Source: an uncultured Oscillospiraceae bacterium
GTDB taxonomy: Bacteria > Bacillota > Clostridia > Oscillospirales > Ruminococcaceae
NCBI GenBank assembly: GCA_934444765.1
Contig: CAKSDC010000006.1
Location: forward strand, 1-64,000
DNA: 64,000 bases
Reading direction: 5' to 3'
Below are positions 42,518 to 52,180 of this stretch, in pieces (position 1 is the first letter of the stretch; every line of letters begins with the position of its first letter). A program made the translations under genes and the position numbers. The notes under the pieces are model-generated. The model was not told where the DNA came from and ran no database searches. It saw nothing but the letters and a program-made list of their open reading frames with translations.

Positions 42518-43351
42518 TTATAGTCGATATATTATGTAGTCTATAGTTTCAGCTACAGCACCTGTATTGTTGTTGTGATTAGTAACGTGGTCGGCTGAAC
42601 GTCTAACGTTTTTGATAGCGTTATTAGGAGCTACTCCTAAATTAGCCTCTTTGAGCATTTCAATATCGTTGTTGTAATCGCCTATGGCTACTACTATGCA
42701 ATCGTGTAGACCTAATATCCTTTTATACTCTCTTAGAGCCTTACCCTTAGAACACCCTTTAGGCAACATTTCATAGTACTGGTCGGTAGACTTAACAAAG
42801 TCCACATACTCAGTATAGCCCATATACTCCACAAACCTGATAAGTTGTGGCATAGTTTTGCTATCCATAGCGAATAGCATTTTAATACGTTTTTCACTTT
42901 GAATGCTTTTACTGTTACAAAATTCTTTTAGAGTACAGTATATAGGAGTAACTTTAGAATATCTATTATGTTCCTGTTCAAATTCGTTATCGTTCACTAC
43001 GTAAATATCTTTAGAGGTTAATATTTCACAAGCCACGTGTGGAAACTCTTTTAAGATGTTATCCGCAATATCTTCTGCACGTTCATGAAGTTCGTCTATG
43101 TAGATAGGTCTATTGTGTACTACATCGTATATCATACCACCGTTGTATAGTATTACAGGATAGCGTATATTTAACTCTTTAAAGTACTGCATAGCGGACT
43201 TGTAGTTTCTACCAGTAGCTACAGTAAATATACCCTCTCTAAGTCTAAACTGTTCAATCGCCATAAGGTCTATAGGATTGATAGTCTTATCGTCTTTAAG
43301 TAAAGTTCCGTCCATATCTGATATTAACATCACATGGGATAAGTTTTCCAT
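42518..43351 (-). CDS. Cof-type HAD-superfamily phosphatase
   Basis: The protein of about 277 residues shows HAD motif 1 DMDGTLLKDD, a type II cap domain, motif 3 Lys (GCSKGKALR) and motif 4 GDYNNDIEML. Such proteins dephosphorylate small molecules such as sugar phosphates or FMN; the substrate is not predictable. I use ATG 43351 after GAAAGGAAT; the longer frame begins before that SD. It is upstream of the CapA-like gene with 16 bases between. Confidence 0.88.
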   Translation of the reverse strand: MENLSHVMLISDMDGTLLKDDKTINPIDLMAIEQFRLREGIFTVATGRNYKSAMQYFKELNIRYPVILYNGGMIYDVVHNRPIYIDELHERAEDIADNILKEFPHVACEILTSKDIYVVNDNEFEQEHNRYSKVTPIYCTLKEFCNSKSIQSEKRIKMLFAMDSKTMPQLIRFVEYMGYTEYVDFVKSTDQYYEMLPKGCSKGKALREYKRILGLHDCIVVAIGDYNNDIEMLKEANLGVAPNNAIKNVRRSADHVTNHNNNTGAVAETIDYIIYRL

Positions 43352-43399
43352 TAAAAATATTCCTTTCGCACATAATAACAATATAACATAGCATACCTA

Positions 43400-44308
43400 C
43401 TAACTTACATACTTTATAGCGTCGATAAAGTATTTAGGAAGTTCGCTTTCAAACTCAAGATACTGCTTAGTGATAGGATGTATAAAGCCTATCTTTTTAG
43501 CGTGTAAACACTGTCCTGTGAGTATTTTGCAAGGCTTTCCGTATACGTCGTCGCCTAATACTGGGTGACCTATATACGCCATATGCACTCTAATTTGATG
43601 CGTTCTACCAGTCTCTAATATGCACTTAATATGAGTATGTTTTTCAAACTGTTCCAACACTTGATAGTGTGTGATAGCCTCTTTAGAGTTTTTAGTAGTA
43701 ACCGTCATCTTTTTCCTATCTACTGGGTGCCTACCTATAGGAGCGTTTATAGTACCATAGGGTTCTTTAAGTCTACCTAACACTATGGCTTCATACTCAC
43801 GAGTGAATGAGTGTTCTTTTATCTGTTCGGCTAAACCTATATGAGCGGTATCCGTTTTAGCTACTATTAACAGACCACTGGTATTCTTATCTATACGATG
43901 TACTATTCCAGGGCGAATTACTCCGTTTATACCCGATAGACTTCCCTTACAGTGATACATTAAAGCATTTACTAACGTTCCAGTATAGTTAGAAGGTGCT
44001 GGGTGTACTACCATACCTTTTGGCTTATTTACTACTAAAAGATATTCATCTTCATAGACTATATCTAATGGAATATCTTCAGGAAGTACGTCCAAAGGTT
44101 CAGGGTCTGGAACGTTTACCGTTATAGTATCGTTTAGACGCAGTCTATAGTTTTTAGAACTTACTTGACTATTTATCAACACGCAGTCTTTTTCTATTAG
44201 GTTTTGCACTGCCGAACGGGTAAGTTCTAAATCTTCTATACTGGAAAGATACTTATCTAAACGTAACCCCACATAGTCTTCAGTAGTAATAATAGTAAGT
44301 TGTTTCAA
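43400..44308 (-). CDS. RluA-family pseudouridine synthase (RluD/YlyB-like)
   Basis: The 302-residue protein has an N-terminal S4 domain (about 12-75) and the RluA catalytic domain with GIVHRIDKNTSGLLIVAKTD (catalytic Asp in HRIDKNTSG) and C-terminal ETGRTHQIRVHMAYIGHPVLGD. This is the ylyB neighbour of lspA in many Firmicutes. It most likely modifies 23S rRNA. TTG 44308 is the start, after AGGAGGCAAAA. It lies 14 bases downstream of lspA. Confidence 0.92.
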   Translation of the reverse strand: MKQLTIITTEDYVGLRLDKYLSSIEDLELTRSAVQNLIEKDCVLINSQVSSKNYRLRLNDTITVNVPDPEPLDVLPEDIPLDIVYEDEYLLVVNKPKGMVVHPAPSNYTGTLVNALMYHCKGSLSGINGVIRPGIVHRIDKNTSGLLIVAKTDTAHIGLAEQIKEHSFTREYEAIVLGRLKEPYGTINAPIGRHPVDRKKMTVTTKNSKEAITHYQVLEQFEKHTHIKCILETGRTHQIRVHMAYIGHPVLGDDVYGKPCKILTGQCLHAKKIGFIHPITKQYLEFESELPKYFIDAIKYVS

Positions 44309-44322
44309 TAGTGTTTTGCCTC

Positions 44323-44811
44323 CTAACTTTTAGTATTAGCTTTACGTTCTTTAGTTTCGCTTAGTATTAAGTATAGTATCATTAGTATAGTACCCACTAC
44401 CACGCACATATCCGCAAAGTTGAAGATTGCAAAGTTAAACAGTTTAACTTCTATATAGTCTACTACTCTACCGTCACGGAATATTCTATCTATAGCGTTA
44501 CCTATTCCGCCACCTATTATTAGCGTTAAAGAAGTAGTCAACAGTTTAGAACTCTTTCCATACTTAAACAGAAAGTATCCACATACTAACACCATTACTA
44601 TACTAACTACTATCAACATAGTGGTCATACCAGAAAACGAACCGAACACCGCACCATCATTTTCAAGATAGGTTAAGTCTATAACTTTAAGACTTCCAAA
44701 CTTTATGAACTCTATACTATCTGCACCCTTTAGATTAGCTATAGCCCAAACTTTAATAAGTTGGTCTACTACTGCAAGTATAACTATTACTATTAAAGAG
44801 AGTATATACAT
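44323..44811 (-). CDS. lspA: Lipoprotein signal peptidase (signal peptidase II)
   Basis: LspA cleaves signal peptides of diacylated prolipoproteins in the membrane. The 162-residue protein has four transmembrane helices and the two catalytic Asp residues in GNAIDR and FNFADMCV. NDGAVFGSF is also conserved. It would process the several lipoproteins of this window. ATG follows GGGAGGTTT. It is paired with the RluA-family gene. Confidence 0.95.
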   Translation of the reverse strand: MYILSLIVIVILAVVDQLIKVWAIANLKGADSIEFIKFGSLKVIDLTYLENDGAVFGSFSGMTTMLIVVSIVMVLVCGYFLFKYGKSSKLLTTSLTLIIGGGIGNAIDRIFRDGRVVDYIEVKLFNFAIFNFADMCVVVGTILMILYLILSETKERKANTKS

Positions 44812-44842
44812 ACTTAAAATTAAACCTCCCTATTTTAATTAA

Positions 44843-44870
44843 GGGCGGATAGAATACCTCTCTTCCGCCC
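44843..44870 (-). terminator. Hairpin between ileS and lspA
   Basis: The arms GGGCGGA and TCCGCCC are followed on the minus strand by TTAATTAAAAT. It is a probable but weak terminator downstream of ileS. Confidence 0.55.
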
Positions 44871-44901
44871 CTATATAATATATTCAATTTACATTAGTAG
44901 A

Positions 44902-47688
44902 CTACTTATTTAGTGCTTCTACTACACAAGCACATCTATTACATAGTGTAGGGTGAATAGCGTGTTGTCCTACTGTATTAGAATAAGACCAACATCTTTC
45001 GCACTTGTTACCTGTAGCCTTAACTACTTCATAAGATACTTCTTCTACGGTATCATCTACTACTATGGATATGCCAGATACTATTAGTACACTCTTTAGT
45101 TCATCAGCGTAAGCGTTGAACCTATCTGCAACTTCTTGAGACTTACAATGTACTATAACGTTAGCGTCTAAAGACTTACCTATAATCTTATCTACACGCT
45201 TTAGTTCTAACTCCTTGTTAGCATCTTCTTTAACCTTAGAGATAAAGTTCCACTTAGCCTTAAAGTCATCGGAGAATGTCATATTGGATACTTGTGGGAA
45301 GTCGTTTAAGAATACACTTTCGGTATTGTCTTCCTTAGTATGAACCATAAAGCTCCAAACCTCTTCAGCTGTGAACGATAGTATAGGAGCGGATACTCTA
45401 ATAAATCCACTTAGTATGTTATACATTACAGACTGTACGGCACGTCTTGAAACGGAGTCTTTACCGTCACAGTATAGTCTATCCTTAGCGATATCTAAAT
45501 AGAAGTTAGACATATCTACAGTACAGAACTTAATGATAGCTTGTAGTACTATATGGAAGTCAAAGTCGTTATAGCCTCTATTAGCAGTATTAATAAGTTC
45601 ATCAAACTTCATAATAGCCCATTGGTCTATCTCTTGTAACTTATCGTTAGATACCGTATCAGTATCAGGATTGAAGTCGGATAGGTTCTGTAGGAAGAAA
45701 CGAGCAGTATTTCTAATCTTTCTGTAAGCCTCGGATAGTTGCTTTAGGATATCGTTAGATATTCTAATATCAGAGTGATAGTCAGAAGACGCTACCCATA
45801 GTCTTAATATGTCTGCACCGTACTTATCAGTAATTTCGCTTGGGTCGATACCATTACCTAAAGACTTATGCATAGTCTTGCCTTGACCGTCTACTACCCA
45901 ACCGTGAGTACATACTGCCTTATATGGAGCCTGTCCTTTGTATACTACAGAAGTTAATAATGAAGATTGGAACCAACCTCTATACTGGTCTGCACCCTCA
46001 AGGTATAGGTCAGCAGGGGCAGAGAGTTCTTCATACTCATCTAATACGGAAGTGTGGGATACACCACTATCGAACCAAACGTCCATAATGTCGTATTCCT
46101 TAGTAAATTCACCACAACCACATTCGCACTTAACGTCAGCAGGAATAAATTCGGATACTTCCTTAGTCCACCAACTATCAGAACCTTCTCTTCTGAACAT
46201 ATCAGATATAGCCTTTATAGTTTCATCGGTAACTATAGGCTTTCCGCAATCCTTACAGTATATTACTGGAATAGGTACACCCCAAGTACGTTGACGGGAT
46301 ATACACCAGTCGCTACGGTCTTTAACCATACCTTTAATTCTATCTTCGCCCCATTCTGGTATCCACTTAACGGTTTCGATAGACTTAACCGCCTCATCCT
46401 TAAAGCCGTTTACGGAACAGAACCATTGTTCAGTAGCTCTGTAGATTATTGGACTATGACATCTCCAACAGTGTGGGTATTGGTGAGTAATCTTTTTGAT
46501 AGCTAATAGAGAGTTAAGTTCTTCTAACTTTTTAGCTATAGCCTTATTAGCAGTATCGGTATCCATACCTTCAAATTCGCCAGCTTCTTTGGTCTGTCTG
46601 CCCTTGTCGTCTACACATACTAAGATACCTATATCATCATAGTTACGGCATACTTCAAAGTCTTCTACACCGTAACCTGGAGCAGTGTGTACACAACCTG
46701 TACCACTTTCAAGAGTTACATGGTCGCCTACTATTACTGGAGATAGTCTATCGTATAGTGGGTGCTTAGTCTTGATGTATTCTAAGTCTTTACCTGCAAA
46801 AGTACCTATAGTTTGATAGTCTGTGATACCTGCACTTTCCATAGTTTCACGAACTAACTCTGTAGCCATTACGTAGTATTCTTCCTTGTCAGTAGGCTTT
46901 ACTAAAGTATACTCATATTCAGGACCTACACATATAGCCAAGTTACCTGGAATAGTCCAAGTGGTGGTAGTCCAAATTACAAAGTAGATATTACTTAGTG
47001 GTATATTAGTATTAGCGAATACTCCCTTATCGTCTACTACGTTGAACTTAACGTAGATAGAATAGCATGGGTCGTCGGCATACTCAATTTCGGCTTCAGC
47101 TAATGCAGTGTTACAGTCTGGACACCAATACACAGGCTTTAGACCTTTATACATATATCCTTGTTTAACCATTTTTCCGAATACTTCCACTTGACGTGCT
47201 TCATACTCTGGGCGTAGTGTTAAGTATGGATGTTCATAGTCGCCTATGCTACCTAAACGCTTAAACTGAGCCATTTGGCTCTTAACGTGAGTTAATGCGA
47301 ACTCTTTACAGTGCTTTCTTAACTCTACTGGAGGAATAGCACCATTTTCTACACCTATAGACTTCATAGCCTTTAGTTCTATAGGTAGACCGTGAGTATC
47401 CCAACCTGGAACGTAAGGAGCTTTATAGCCACTCATATTTTTTTGCTTGATAATAAAGTCTTTTAGTACCTTATTTAAAGCAGTTCCAAGGTGAATAGAA
47501 CCGTTAGCATAAGGAGGACCATCGTGTAAGATGTAGGTAGGCTTACCCTCGTTTTTTTTCATCATCTTATCGTATAGACTTTCTTCGTCCCACTTTTTTA
47601 GAGTGTCTGGTTCTCTTTTAGGCAAGTTACCACGCATTGGGAAGTCTGTCTTAGTGAGATTAAGAGTTAAATTATAATCTTGTGACAT
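44902..47688 (-). CDS. ileS: Isoleucine--tRNA ligase
   Basis: The 928-residue class I synthetase has the HIGH motif in PPYANGSIHLGTAL, the KMSKS variant MHKSLGN, the large CP1 editing domain (GTGCVHTAPGYG), and a C-terminal zinc site CERCWSY...CNRC. Length and the zinc finger match the bacterial type rather than the eukaryotic-like (mupirocin-resistant) one. It is downstream of divIVA on the same strand, a usual arrangement. No T-box leader is present in the 114-base gap. Confidence 0.97.
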   Translation of the reverse strand: MSQDYNLTLNLTKTDFPMRGNLPKREPDTLKKWDEESLYDKMMKKNEGKPTYILHDGPPYANGSIHLGTALNKVLKDFIIKQKNMSGYKAPYVPGWDTHGLPIELKAMKSIGVENGAIPPVELRKHCKEFALTHVKSQMAQFKRLGSIGDYEHPYLTLRPEYEARQVEVFGKMVKQGYMYKGLKPVYWCPDCNTALAEAEIEYADDPCYSIYVKFNVVDDKGVFANTNIPLSNIYFVIWTTTTWTIPGNLAICVGPEYEYTLVKPTDKEEYYVMATELVRETMESAGITDYQTIGTFAGKDLEYIKTKHPLYDRLSPVIVGDHVTLESGTGCVHTAPGYGVEDFEVCRNYDDIGILVCVDDKGRQTKEAGEFEGMDTDTANKAIAKKLEELNSLLAIKKITHQYPHCWRCHSPIIYRATEQWFCSVNGFKDEAVKSIETVKWIPEWGEDRIKGMVKDRSDWCISRQRTWGVPIPVIYCKDCGKPIVTDETIKAISDMFRREGSDSWWTKEVSEFIPADVKCECGCGEFTKEYDIMDVWFDSGVSHTSVLDEYEELSAPADLYLEGADQYRGWFQSSLLTSVVYKGQAPYKAVCTHGWVVDGQGKTMHKSLGNGIDPSEITDKYGADILRLWVASSDYHSDIRISNDILKQLSEAYRKIRNTARFFLQNLSDFNPDTDTVSNDKLQEIDQWAIMKFDELINTANRGYNDFDFHIVLQAIIKFCTVDMSNFYLDIAKDRLYCDGKDSVSRRAVQSVMYNILSGFIRVSAPILSFTAEEVWSFMVHTKEDNTESVFLNDFPQVSNMTFSDDFKAKWNFISKVKEDANKELELKRVDKIIGKSLDANVIVHCKSQEVADRFNAYADELKSVLIVSGISIVVDDTVEEVSYEVVKATGNKCERCWSYSNTVGQHAIHPTLCNRCACVVEALNK

Positions 47689-47802
47689 AAATAGTATTCT
47701 CCAATCTAATACACTATAAGTGTAATATTTTTGTATTTAATATAGAACGATATAGTATTAAGTATACCATATCATTCTAAATAATAATAGTATATGTAAG
47801 TA

Positions 47803-48369
47803 CTACTTAGAAGCCTTTTCGACAGTATTAGGAACGTTAGAACTATCAGCCTCGGCATCTTCGTAACCGTCCTCGTCGTATTCATCTTCAATTTCTACTT
47901 CTGGCATACTGGATATTAGTTCTAAGTGATTTTTATACATATCGAATAGGTTCTTTTTAAAGTCCGAAACCACTTGTTGAACGTCGGCAAGGTGTTTTTC
48001 TTCCGCCTCTATATCTTTGCGTAAAGCGTTTACTTCCTTTTCGGCGGTAATAACCGATTCGTTAATAATTCTTTCAGCTTCGGCGTTAGCCTCGGTGATA
48101 ATCTCATCGGACTTCTTTTTAGCTTCTACTATACTTCTGTGACCTTCTTTTTTAGCAGATAGCAAAGCCTCTTTAACTGCCTCTTCATCTTGACGATATT
48201 CTCTAACCTTATCGGCTAATATCTGTAGCTTTTTATTCATTTCTACGTTTTCTCTTTCCAAAGTAGAAAATTCCGATGCTACTTGGTTTAGATAGTCGTC
48301 AACGTCTTCCTGTTTGTAACCAAAAGATACTTTTTCAAACTTTTGACTACTAATATCCTTTGCATTCAT
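47803..48369 (-). CDS. divIVA: DivIVA-domain protein
   Basis: DivIVA marks curved membrane and division sites. The protein of about 188 residues has the N-terminal membrane-binding domain (DISSQKFEKVSFGYKQEDVDDYLNQV) and a long coiled coil (about 35-155), with an acidic C-terminal tail. ATG 48369 is chosen because GAGGTGATTTT precedes it. It is in the sepF-ylmH-divIVA-ileS order common in Bacillota. Confidence 0.93.
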   Translation of the reverse strand: MNAKDISSQKFEKVSFGYKQEDVDDYLNQVASEFSTLERENVEMNKKLQILADKVREYRQDEEAVKEALLSAKKEGHRSIVEAKKKSDEIITEANAEAERIINESVITAEKEVNALRKDIEAEEKHLADVQQVVSDFKKNLFDMYKNHLELISSMPEVEIEDEYDEDGYEDAEADSSNVPNTVEKASK

Positions 48370-48385
48370 GGAAAAAATCACCTCA

Positions 48386-49147
48386 TTATAAATATTTGTT
48401 TACTAATAAGTGTAACCTACCTTTTTTAGTAGGTTCAGAAACGTTTTTAAGGATATACTTACCATAACCCTTAATAGAAAAAGTGTCGTCTACTTTTAGA
48501 CTGACCGCAGGTGAAAACACTTCAATATGGTTTACGTACACCACCTTAGACTTTATAAGCTGTACCGCATTGGCACGACTTAAACCAGTAACCAAACTAA
48601 CTATACAGTCTAATCTAAGAGAGGCAACCGTTCCATTAATATCTTTAAAGTTTTGTGTAGCGTTTAAAGATATACTATCTACTATGGAAGTCTTAACGCC
48701 TACTCTACCAATGCGAACCAGTTCGTTAGATATAATATCAGCTACAGTATCTAACACTGCTACTTGAGTAGTTCCTTGTTTAACTACTATATCGCCTATA
48801 GAACTACGTGTAACGTTTAGCGACATTATAGCACCTAAGAAGTCACGATGTGTTAGACTATTAAAGTTGCTACTATAGTTAAACTGTACTACTTTTATAG
48901 GGAAGTCCTGCGGTTCTATTGGAATGTACGTACTGTGTACACACATAACCTTTCTATCAGCATTAGAATATCCACCCCAAAGAGTAACTTCGGTCTGTGG
49001 ATAGTAATACTTTAAAGTAGGTATACGCTGTAAAGCGGTAGAGAGTTCTAACTCGTCTAAATACTGTGTATACTTTACAGATACGTTCTTTTCTACTAAC
49101 TTAAACATATCCTCTAACTTATTTAGGAATAATACGTTACTTTGCAT
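48386..49147 (-). CDS. ylmH: YlmH-family S4-domain RNA-binding protein
   Basis: The 253-residue protein has the YlmH N-terminal region (EVTLWGGYSNADRKVMC, NSLTHRDFLGAIMSL, GDIVV) and a C-terminal S4 domain (about 175-240; SLRLDCIVSLVTGLSRANAVQLI, KVVYVNHIEV). In Bacillus the protein acts in rescue of stalled ribosomes. The division-gene location explains older cell division annotations. It lies 16 bases upstream of divIVA's start. Confidence 0.92.
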   Translation of the reverse strand: MQSNVLFLNKLEDMFKLVEKNVSVKYTQYLDELELSTALQRIPTLKYYYPQTEVTLWGGYSNADRKVMCVHSTYIPIEPQDFPIKVVQFNYSSNFNSLTHRDFLGAIMSLNVTRSSIGDIVVKQGTTQVAVLDTVADIISNELVRIGRVGVKTSIVDSISLNATQNFKDINGTVASLRLDCIVSLVTGLSRANAVQLIKSKVVYVNHIEVFSPAVSLKVDDTFSIKGYGKYILKNVSEPTKKGRLHLLVNKYL

Positions 49148-49159
49148 AGTAGATATATA

Positions 49160-49747
49160 TTAGTTATCATTACCTTCGATATTTTCAAGTTCTCTAACTA
49201 TGTTATCGCCAACAAATCCAACGTTTTGAGGAGTAACTATGTAGGTAAACTTAGCAACCTTTTTAATATTACCGCCTTTAGCGTAAGCAACACCAGCTAT
49301 AAAGTCTATAATTCTTCTCTTGTTTTCAGCGTTAGCAGTTTCCAAGTTAAGGACTACAGTTTTACCTTTTAATAGATGGTCTGCAATCTGTTTAGCGTCG
49401 GTAAAGACTTCAGGTCTTACCAATACTACCTGTATCATAACGTTAGCGTTAATAACGTGTGAGTTGCCGTTATTATTAGCGTTTGCGTTATTATAGCTTT
49501 TATTAGCTTCTTCATTACGTGTTTGCGATTGATATTGATTACGAGTTTCTCTTTCTTCCATATTTTTGTAACTACTTTCTTTAACAGTTTCATTATCCGA
49601 TTTATAACGACGGTGACGTTCCTGTTGTTCTTCTTCTTCACGAGGATTAGGTTCATCAACGTTATCTATTGAGTTGGTATCTTCTTCCTCTGGTTCTTCT
49701 GCCTTTTCCACCAAGAACCATTTTTTAAAGTTATCAGCAACACTCAT
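49160..49747 (-). CDS. sepF: Cell division protein SepF
   Basis: SepF anchors FtsZ to the membrane. The protein of about 195 residues begins with an amphipathic helix (MSVADNFKKWF), followed by a long charged Glu/Asn/Arg linker (about 15-110). The conserved C-terminal domain shows VLVRPEVFTDAKQIADHLLKGKTVVLNLE and RRIIDFIAGVAYA. ATG 49747 follows AAAGGAAG. The linker is rich in Asn and Glu and longer than in Bacillus. Confidence 0.94.
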   Translation of the reverse strand: MSVADNFKKWFLVEKAEEPEEEDTNSIDNVDEPNPREEEEQQERHRRYKSDNETVKESSYKNMEERETRNQYQSQTRNEEANKSYNNANANNNGNSHVINANVMIQVVLVRPEVFTDAKQIADHLLKGKTVVLNLETANAENKRRIIDFIAGVAYAKGGNIKKVAKFTYIVTPQNVGFVGDNIVRELENIEGNDN

Positions 49748-49822
49748 ATAATACTTCCTTTCTTCGCACACAGATAAGACATATTGTACTATAACTAAAA
49801 ATCAAGTCTTGTGCGATAGACT

Positions 49823-50527
49823 TTATTTTTTAGTTGAATAGTCTCTTGCACCGAATAGTGCAGTACCAATTCTAACCAAAGTAGAGCCGTACTTAATAGC
49901 ATCGGCATAGTCTACAGAAGTACCCATAGACAATATAGTCATACTTATATTATCTAATTTTTCTTGTGAAATGTCAATATACAATTCTTGCATTTTAGCT
50001 AAAAATTTTTCTCCACTATTAGGAGGAGGTAAAGTCATAAGACCTTTAACTTTAACGTTTTGCAAGTTAGAAACTTGTACCAAAAACTGTTTAAGTTGGT
50101 CAGGTAGTACTCCAGCTTTAGTAGGTTCTTCACCGATATTAACTTCTACTAATATATCTTGAACCTTGTTAAACTTTTTAGCAAGTCTATCGATTTCGGT
50201 AGCAAGTTTAATACTATCTACCGAATGTATTAGGTTTATATCGTTTATAATATACTTAACCTTGTTAGTTTGAAGTCTACCTATAAAGTCCACAGTGGCC
50301 GAAGGGTTGTAGTATGGCTTTTTGCCCAAGTATTCTTGAACCTTATTTTCACCCAAAAGGTTTATACCAAGACCGATAGCATAGTTAATAGCCTCTGGTT
50401 GAACGGTTTTAGTAACTGCCATAATCTTAACGCTATCGTTAGAAGTTCTATACTTAGCAATAGAGTTATTAACGCCGTCTAATATGCGTTTATAGTTATC
50501 TTGTATATAGTTAAAGTTAGTAATCAT
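49823..50527 (-). CDS. PLP homeostasis protein (YggS family)
   Basis: The 234-residue protein is a PLP-binding TIM barrel without known catalysis. The cofactor Lys is in IMAVTKTV; LLGENKVQE, FIGRLQTNK, IHSVDS and MGTSVDYADAIKYGSTLVRIGTALFG are typical. It regulates pyridoxal phosphate and amino acid pools. It precedes sepF in this division cluster, as is common. Confidence 0.93.
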   Translation of the reverse strand: MITNFNYIQDNYKRILDGVNNSIAKYRTSNDSVKIMAVTKTVQPEAINYAIGLGINLLGENKVQEYLGKKPYYNPSATVDFIGRLQTNKVKYIINDINLIHSVDSIKLATEIDRLAKKFNKVQDILVEVNIGEEPTKAGVLPDQLKQFLVQVSNLQNVKVKGLMTLPPPNSGEKFLAKMQELYIDISQEKLDNISMTILSMGTSVDYADAIKYGSTLVRIGTALFGARDYSTKK

Positions 50528-50653
50528 TATAGTATACCGTTACTTTATAACCTATAGTAGATACTATAGACTACAGTTGTAAACTTACAGAGTAGCCTAT
50601 AGTACAGTAACATATTCCTTTCATAAAAGTATAGTAGTCATCTTAATAGATAA

Positions 50654-51847
50654 CTAACTACTAACACCTTCTACTACTATGTCATCGTATAGAGCCAAAT
50701 AGTCGTCATCGGCGTTAGCTTTAGAGATTATATATTCGTTAGCACGATATATAACGTCTACTTTTTTAAACTTAATCTGTTCTCCAACCTTAATGTATAC
50801 TCCTTCTACGTCGTCTACAAATCTTAAAGCGGACTTAGGAACTCTAATGCCTTGATAGTTTTCTTTAGACATTTCTATAGTTTCCACTCTATGTTGTACT
50901 ACGTCGTCGGACATATTGTCGCACTGAACGTATACTATACTCTCGTTAGGACGTTCGGTACTCTTAATATTAGTAACCTTACCTTTAATATTAATAGAAC
51001 TGGATTCTAAACTTAAAGTAACCGTATCGTTTACTGCAAAAGTATCTTTAGAGTTGTCTATTACGCCCACTATGTACCATTTGTAGCCGTCTATTAACTT
51101 GCCTATAACGTTGTTAGTGTTTAAGCCGTCGGTTTCGTCTTTAACGTTGTTAAGGTCGTTTACGGTTAGACTATCCATAGTATCTATAGATAGAGTATCC
51201 TCATAGCCGTCTATGTAGCTAACAAAGTATGCGGGCTTATCTACTCTAATAGTGCTAACGGGTTCGGAAAGTTTAGCCTCTAAGTCGCTAATCTGAGTAT
51301 TAAGTTCCGATATTCTACCTTCAAAACTGCTATCTGGGTCGGTAACTATTTGTAGAGTGCTTAACTGAACTAATAGTTCCTCTTTGGTAGTAGATACTTT
51401 TTCAAGATTGCCAAGTTCTTTATTATAGGCTATGCTTAGATACTTTTCTTCTATTAGCGAAGTAATATAAGAAGGTTGTGCAACCTCGGTAGTACCAGGG
51501 TTTTGAATTTTAACTAATACGTCCAACTCTGATTGTAGCTTTTGAATTTCTTGTTTAGTCTCTATGTCGCTTTCGTCGGCATATATATAGGCTACTACGG
51601 AGTTTTTAGCAAGTTTGCCACCGTCTGCAACGGCATAACTGACTACACCGTTTCCGCCATCGAAAGTTAAAACCTGTTCATCACGAACGTATATGCCATT
51701 AAAAGTAATCTTATTAGAAGTAGTATACGCTATAGCGGTTTCGGTAGTATAGTTATTTATCAATCCATGACATAGTATATTAACCACTATACTAACCACT
51801 AATAGCAATATTACAGCAAGAGTAAAGTTAGAAGTTGAACTATTCAT
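50654..51847 (-). CDS. HlyD-like membrane-anchored protein of the division cluster
   Basis: The 397-residue protein has one N-terminal transmembrane helix (about 8-28), a biotinyl/lipoyl-like beta segment (GVVSYAVADGGKL), a coiled coil of about 100 residues and a C-terminal beta region (FAVNDTVTLSL, RVPKSALRFVDDVEGVYI). This is the HlyD/RND-adaptor layout, but no ABC or RND transporter is nearby. Its position between hfq and yggS suggests a cell-envelope role. Function remains unassigned. Confidence 0.78.
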   Translation of the reverse strand: MNSSTSNFTLAVILLLVVSIVVNILCHGLINNYTTETAIAYTTSNKITFNGIYVRDEQVLTFDGGNGVVSYAVADGGKLAKNSVVAYIYADESDIETKQEIQKLQSELDVLVKIQNPGTTEVAQPSYITSLIEEKYLSIAYNKELGNLEKVSTTKEELLVQLSTLQIVTDPDSSFEGRISELNTQISDLEAKLSEPVSTIRVDKPAYFVSYIDGYEDTLSIDTMDSLTVNDLNNVKDETDGLNTNNVIGKLIDGYKWYIVGVIDNSKDTFAVNDTVTLSLESSSINIKGKVTNIKSTERPNESIVYVQCDNMSDDVVQHRVETIEMSKENYQGIRVPKSALRFVDDVEGVYIKVGEQIKFKKVDVIYRANEYIISKANADDDYLALYDDIVVEGVSS

Positions 51848-51854
51848 ATATCAA

Positions 51855-52094
51855 CTACTGAGCCTTTTCGTTACTATCTAATACGGATATAGTCTTAGCT
51901 GGAACTATAGTAGAGATAGCGTGCTTATATACCATGTTCTGTTTGCCGTCGCAATCTAATATTACTATATAGTTATCAAAGCCTTTAACCATACCTTTAA
52001 ATTGATATCCACTAACTAAGAATATAGTTATAGGAATTTTTTCCTTTCTTGCTTGATTTAAAAATATGTCTTGTAAGTTTAACGATTTATTCAT
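51855..52094 (-). CDS. hfq: RNA chaperone Hfq
   Basis: The 79-residue protein shows Sm1 (LNQARKEKIPITIFLVSGYQFKG split across the first strands) and Sm2 (MVYKHAISTIVPA); the YKHAIST segment is diagnostic. Hfq forms a hexamer that binds small RNAs. ATG 52094 follows ACGGAGTGA, and the longer frame upstream is not conserved. The miaA-hfq order matches many bacteria. Confidence 0.95.
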   Translation of the reverse strand: MNKSLNLQDIFLNQARKEKIPITIFLVSGYQFKGMVKGFDNYIVILDCDGKQNMVYKHAISTIVPAKTISVLDSNEKAQ

Positions 52095-52180
52095 ATAAAT
52101 CACTCCGTTCTCAATTCTCAATATTAATTAATCTAAAAGATGCAAGTATCTATGCTAAATAAATACTTATAGTTATTATA

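Noticed and set aside
46054..46506. 150-codon frame on the plus strand opposite ileS
   Set aside because: It lies wholly antisense to a conserved synthetase, has no ribosome binding site and resembles no protein.
47689..47802. T-box leader for ileS
   Set aside because: The gap is only 114 bases and contains no T-box core or terminator.
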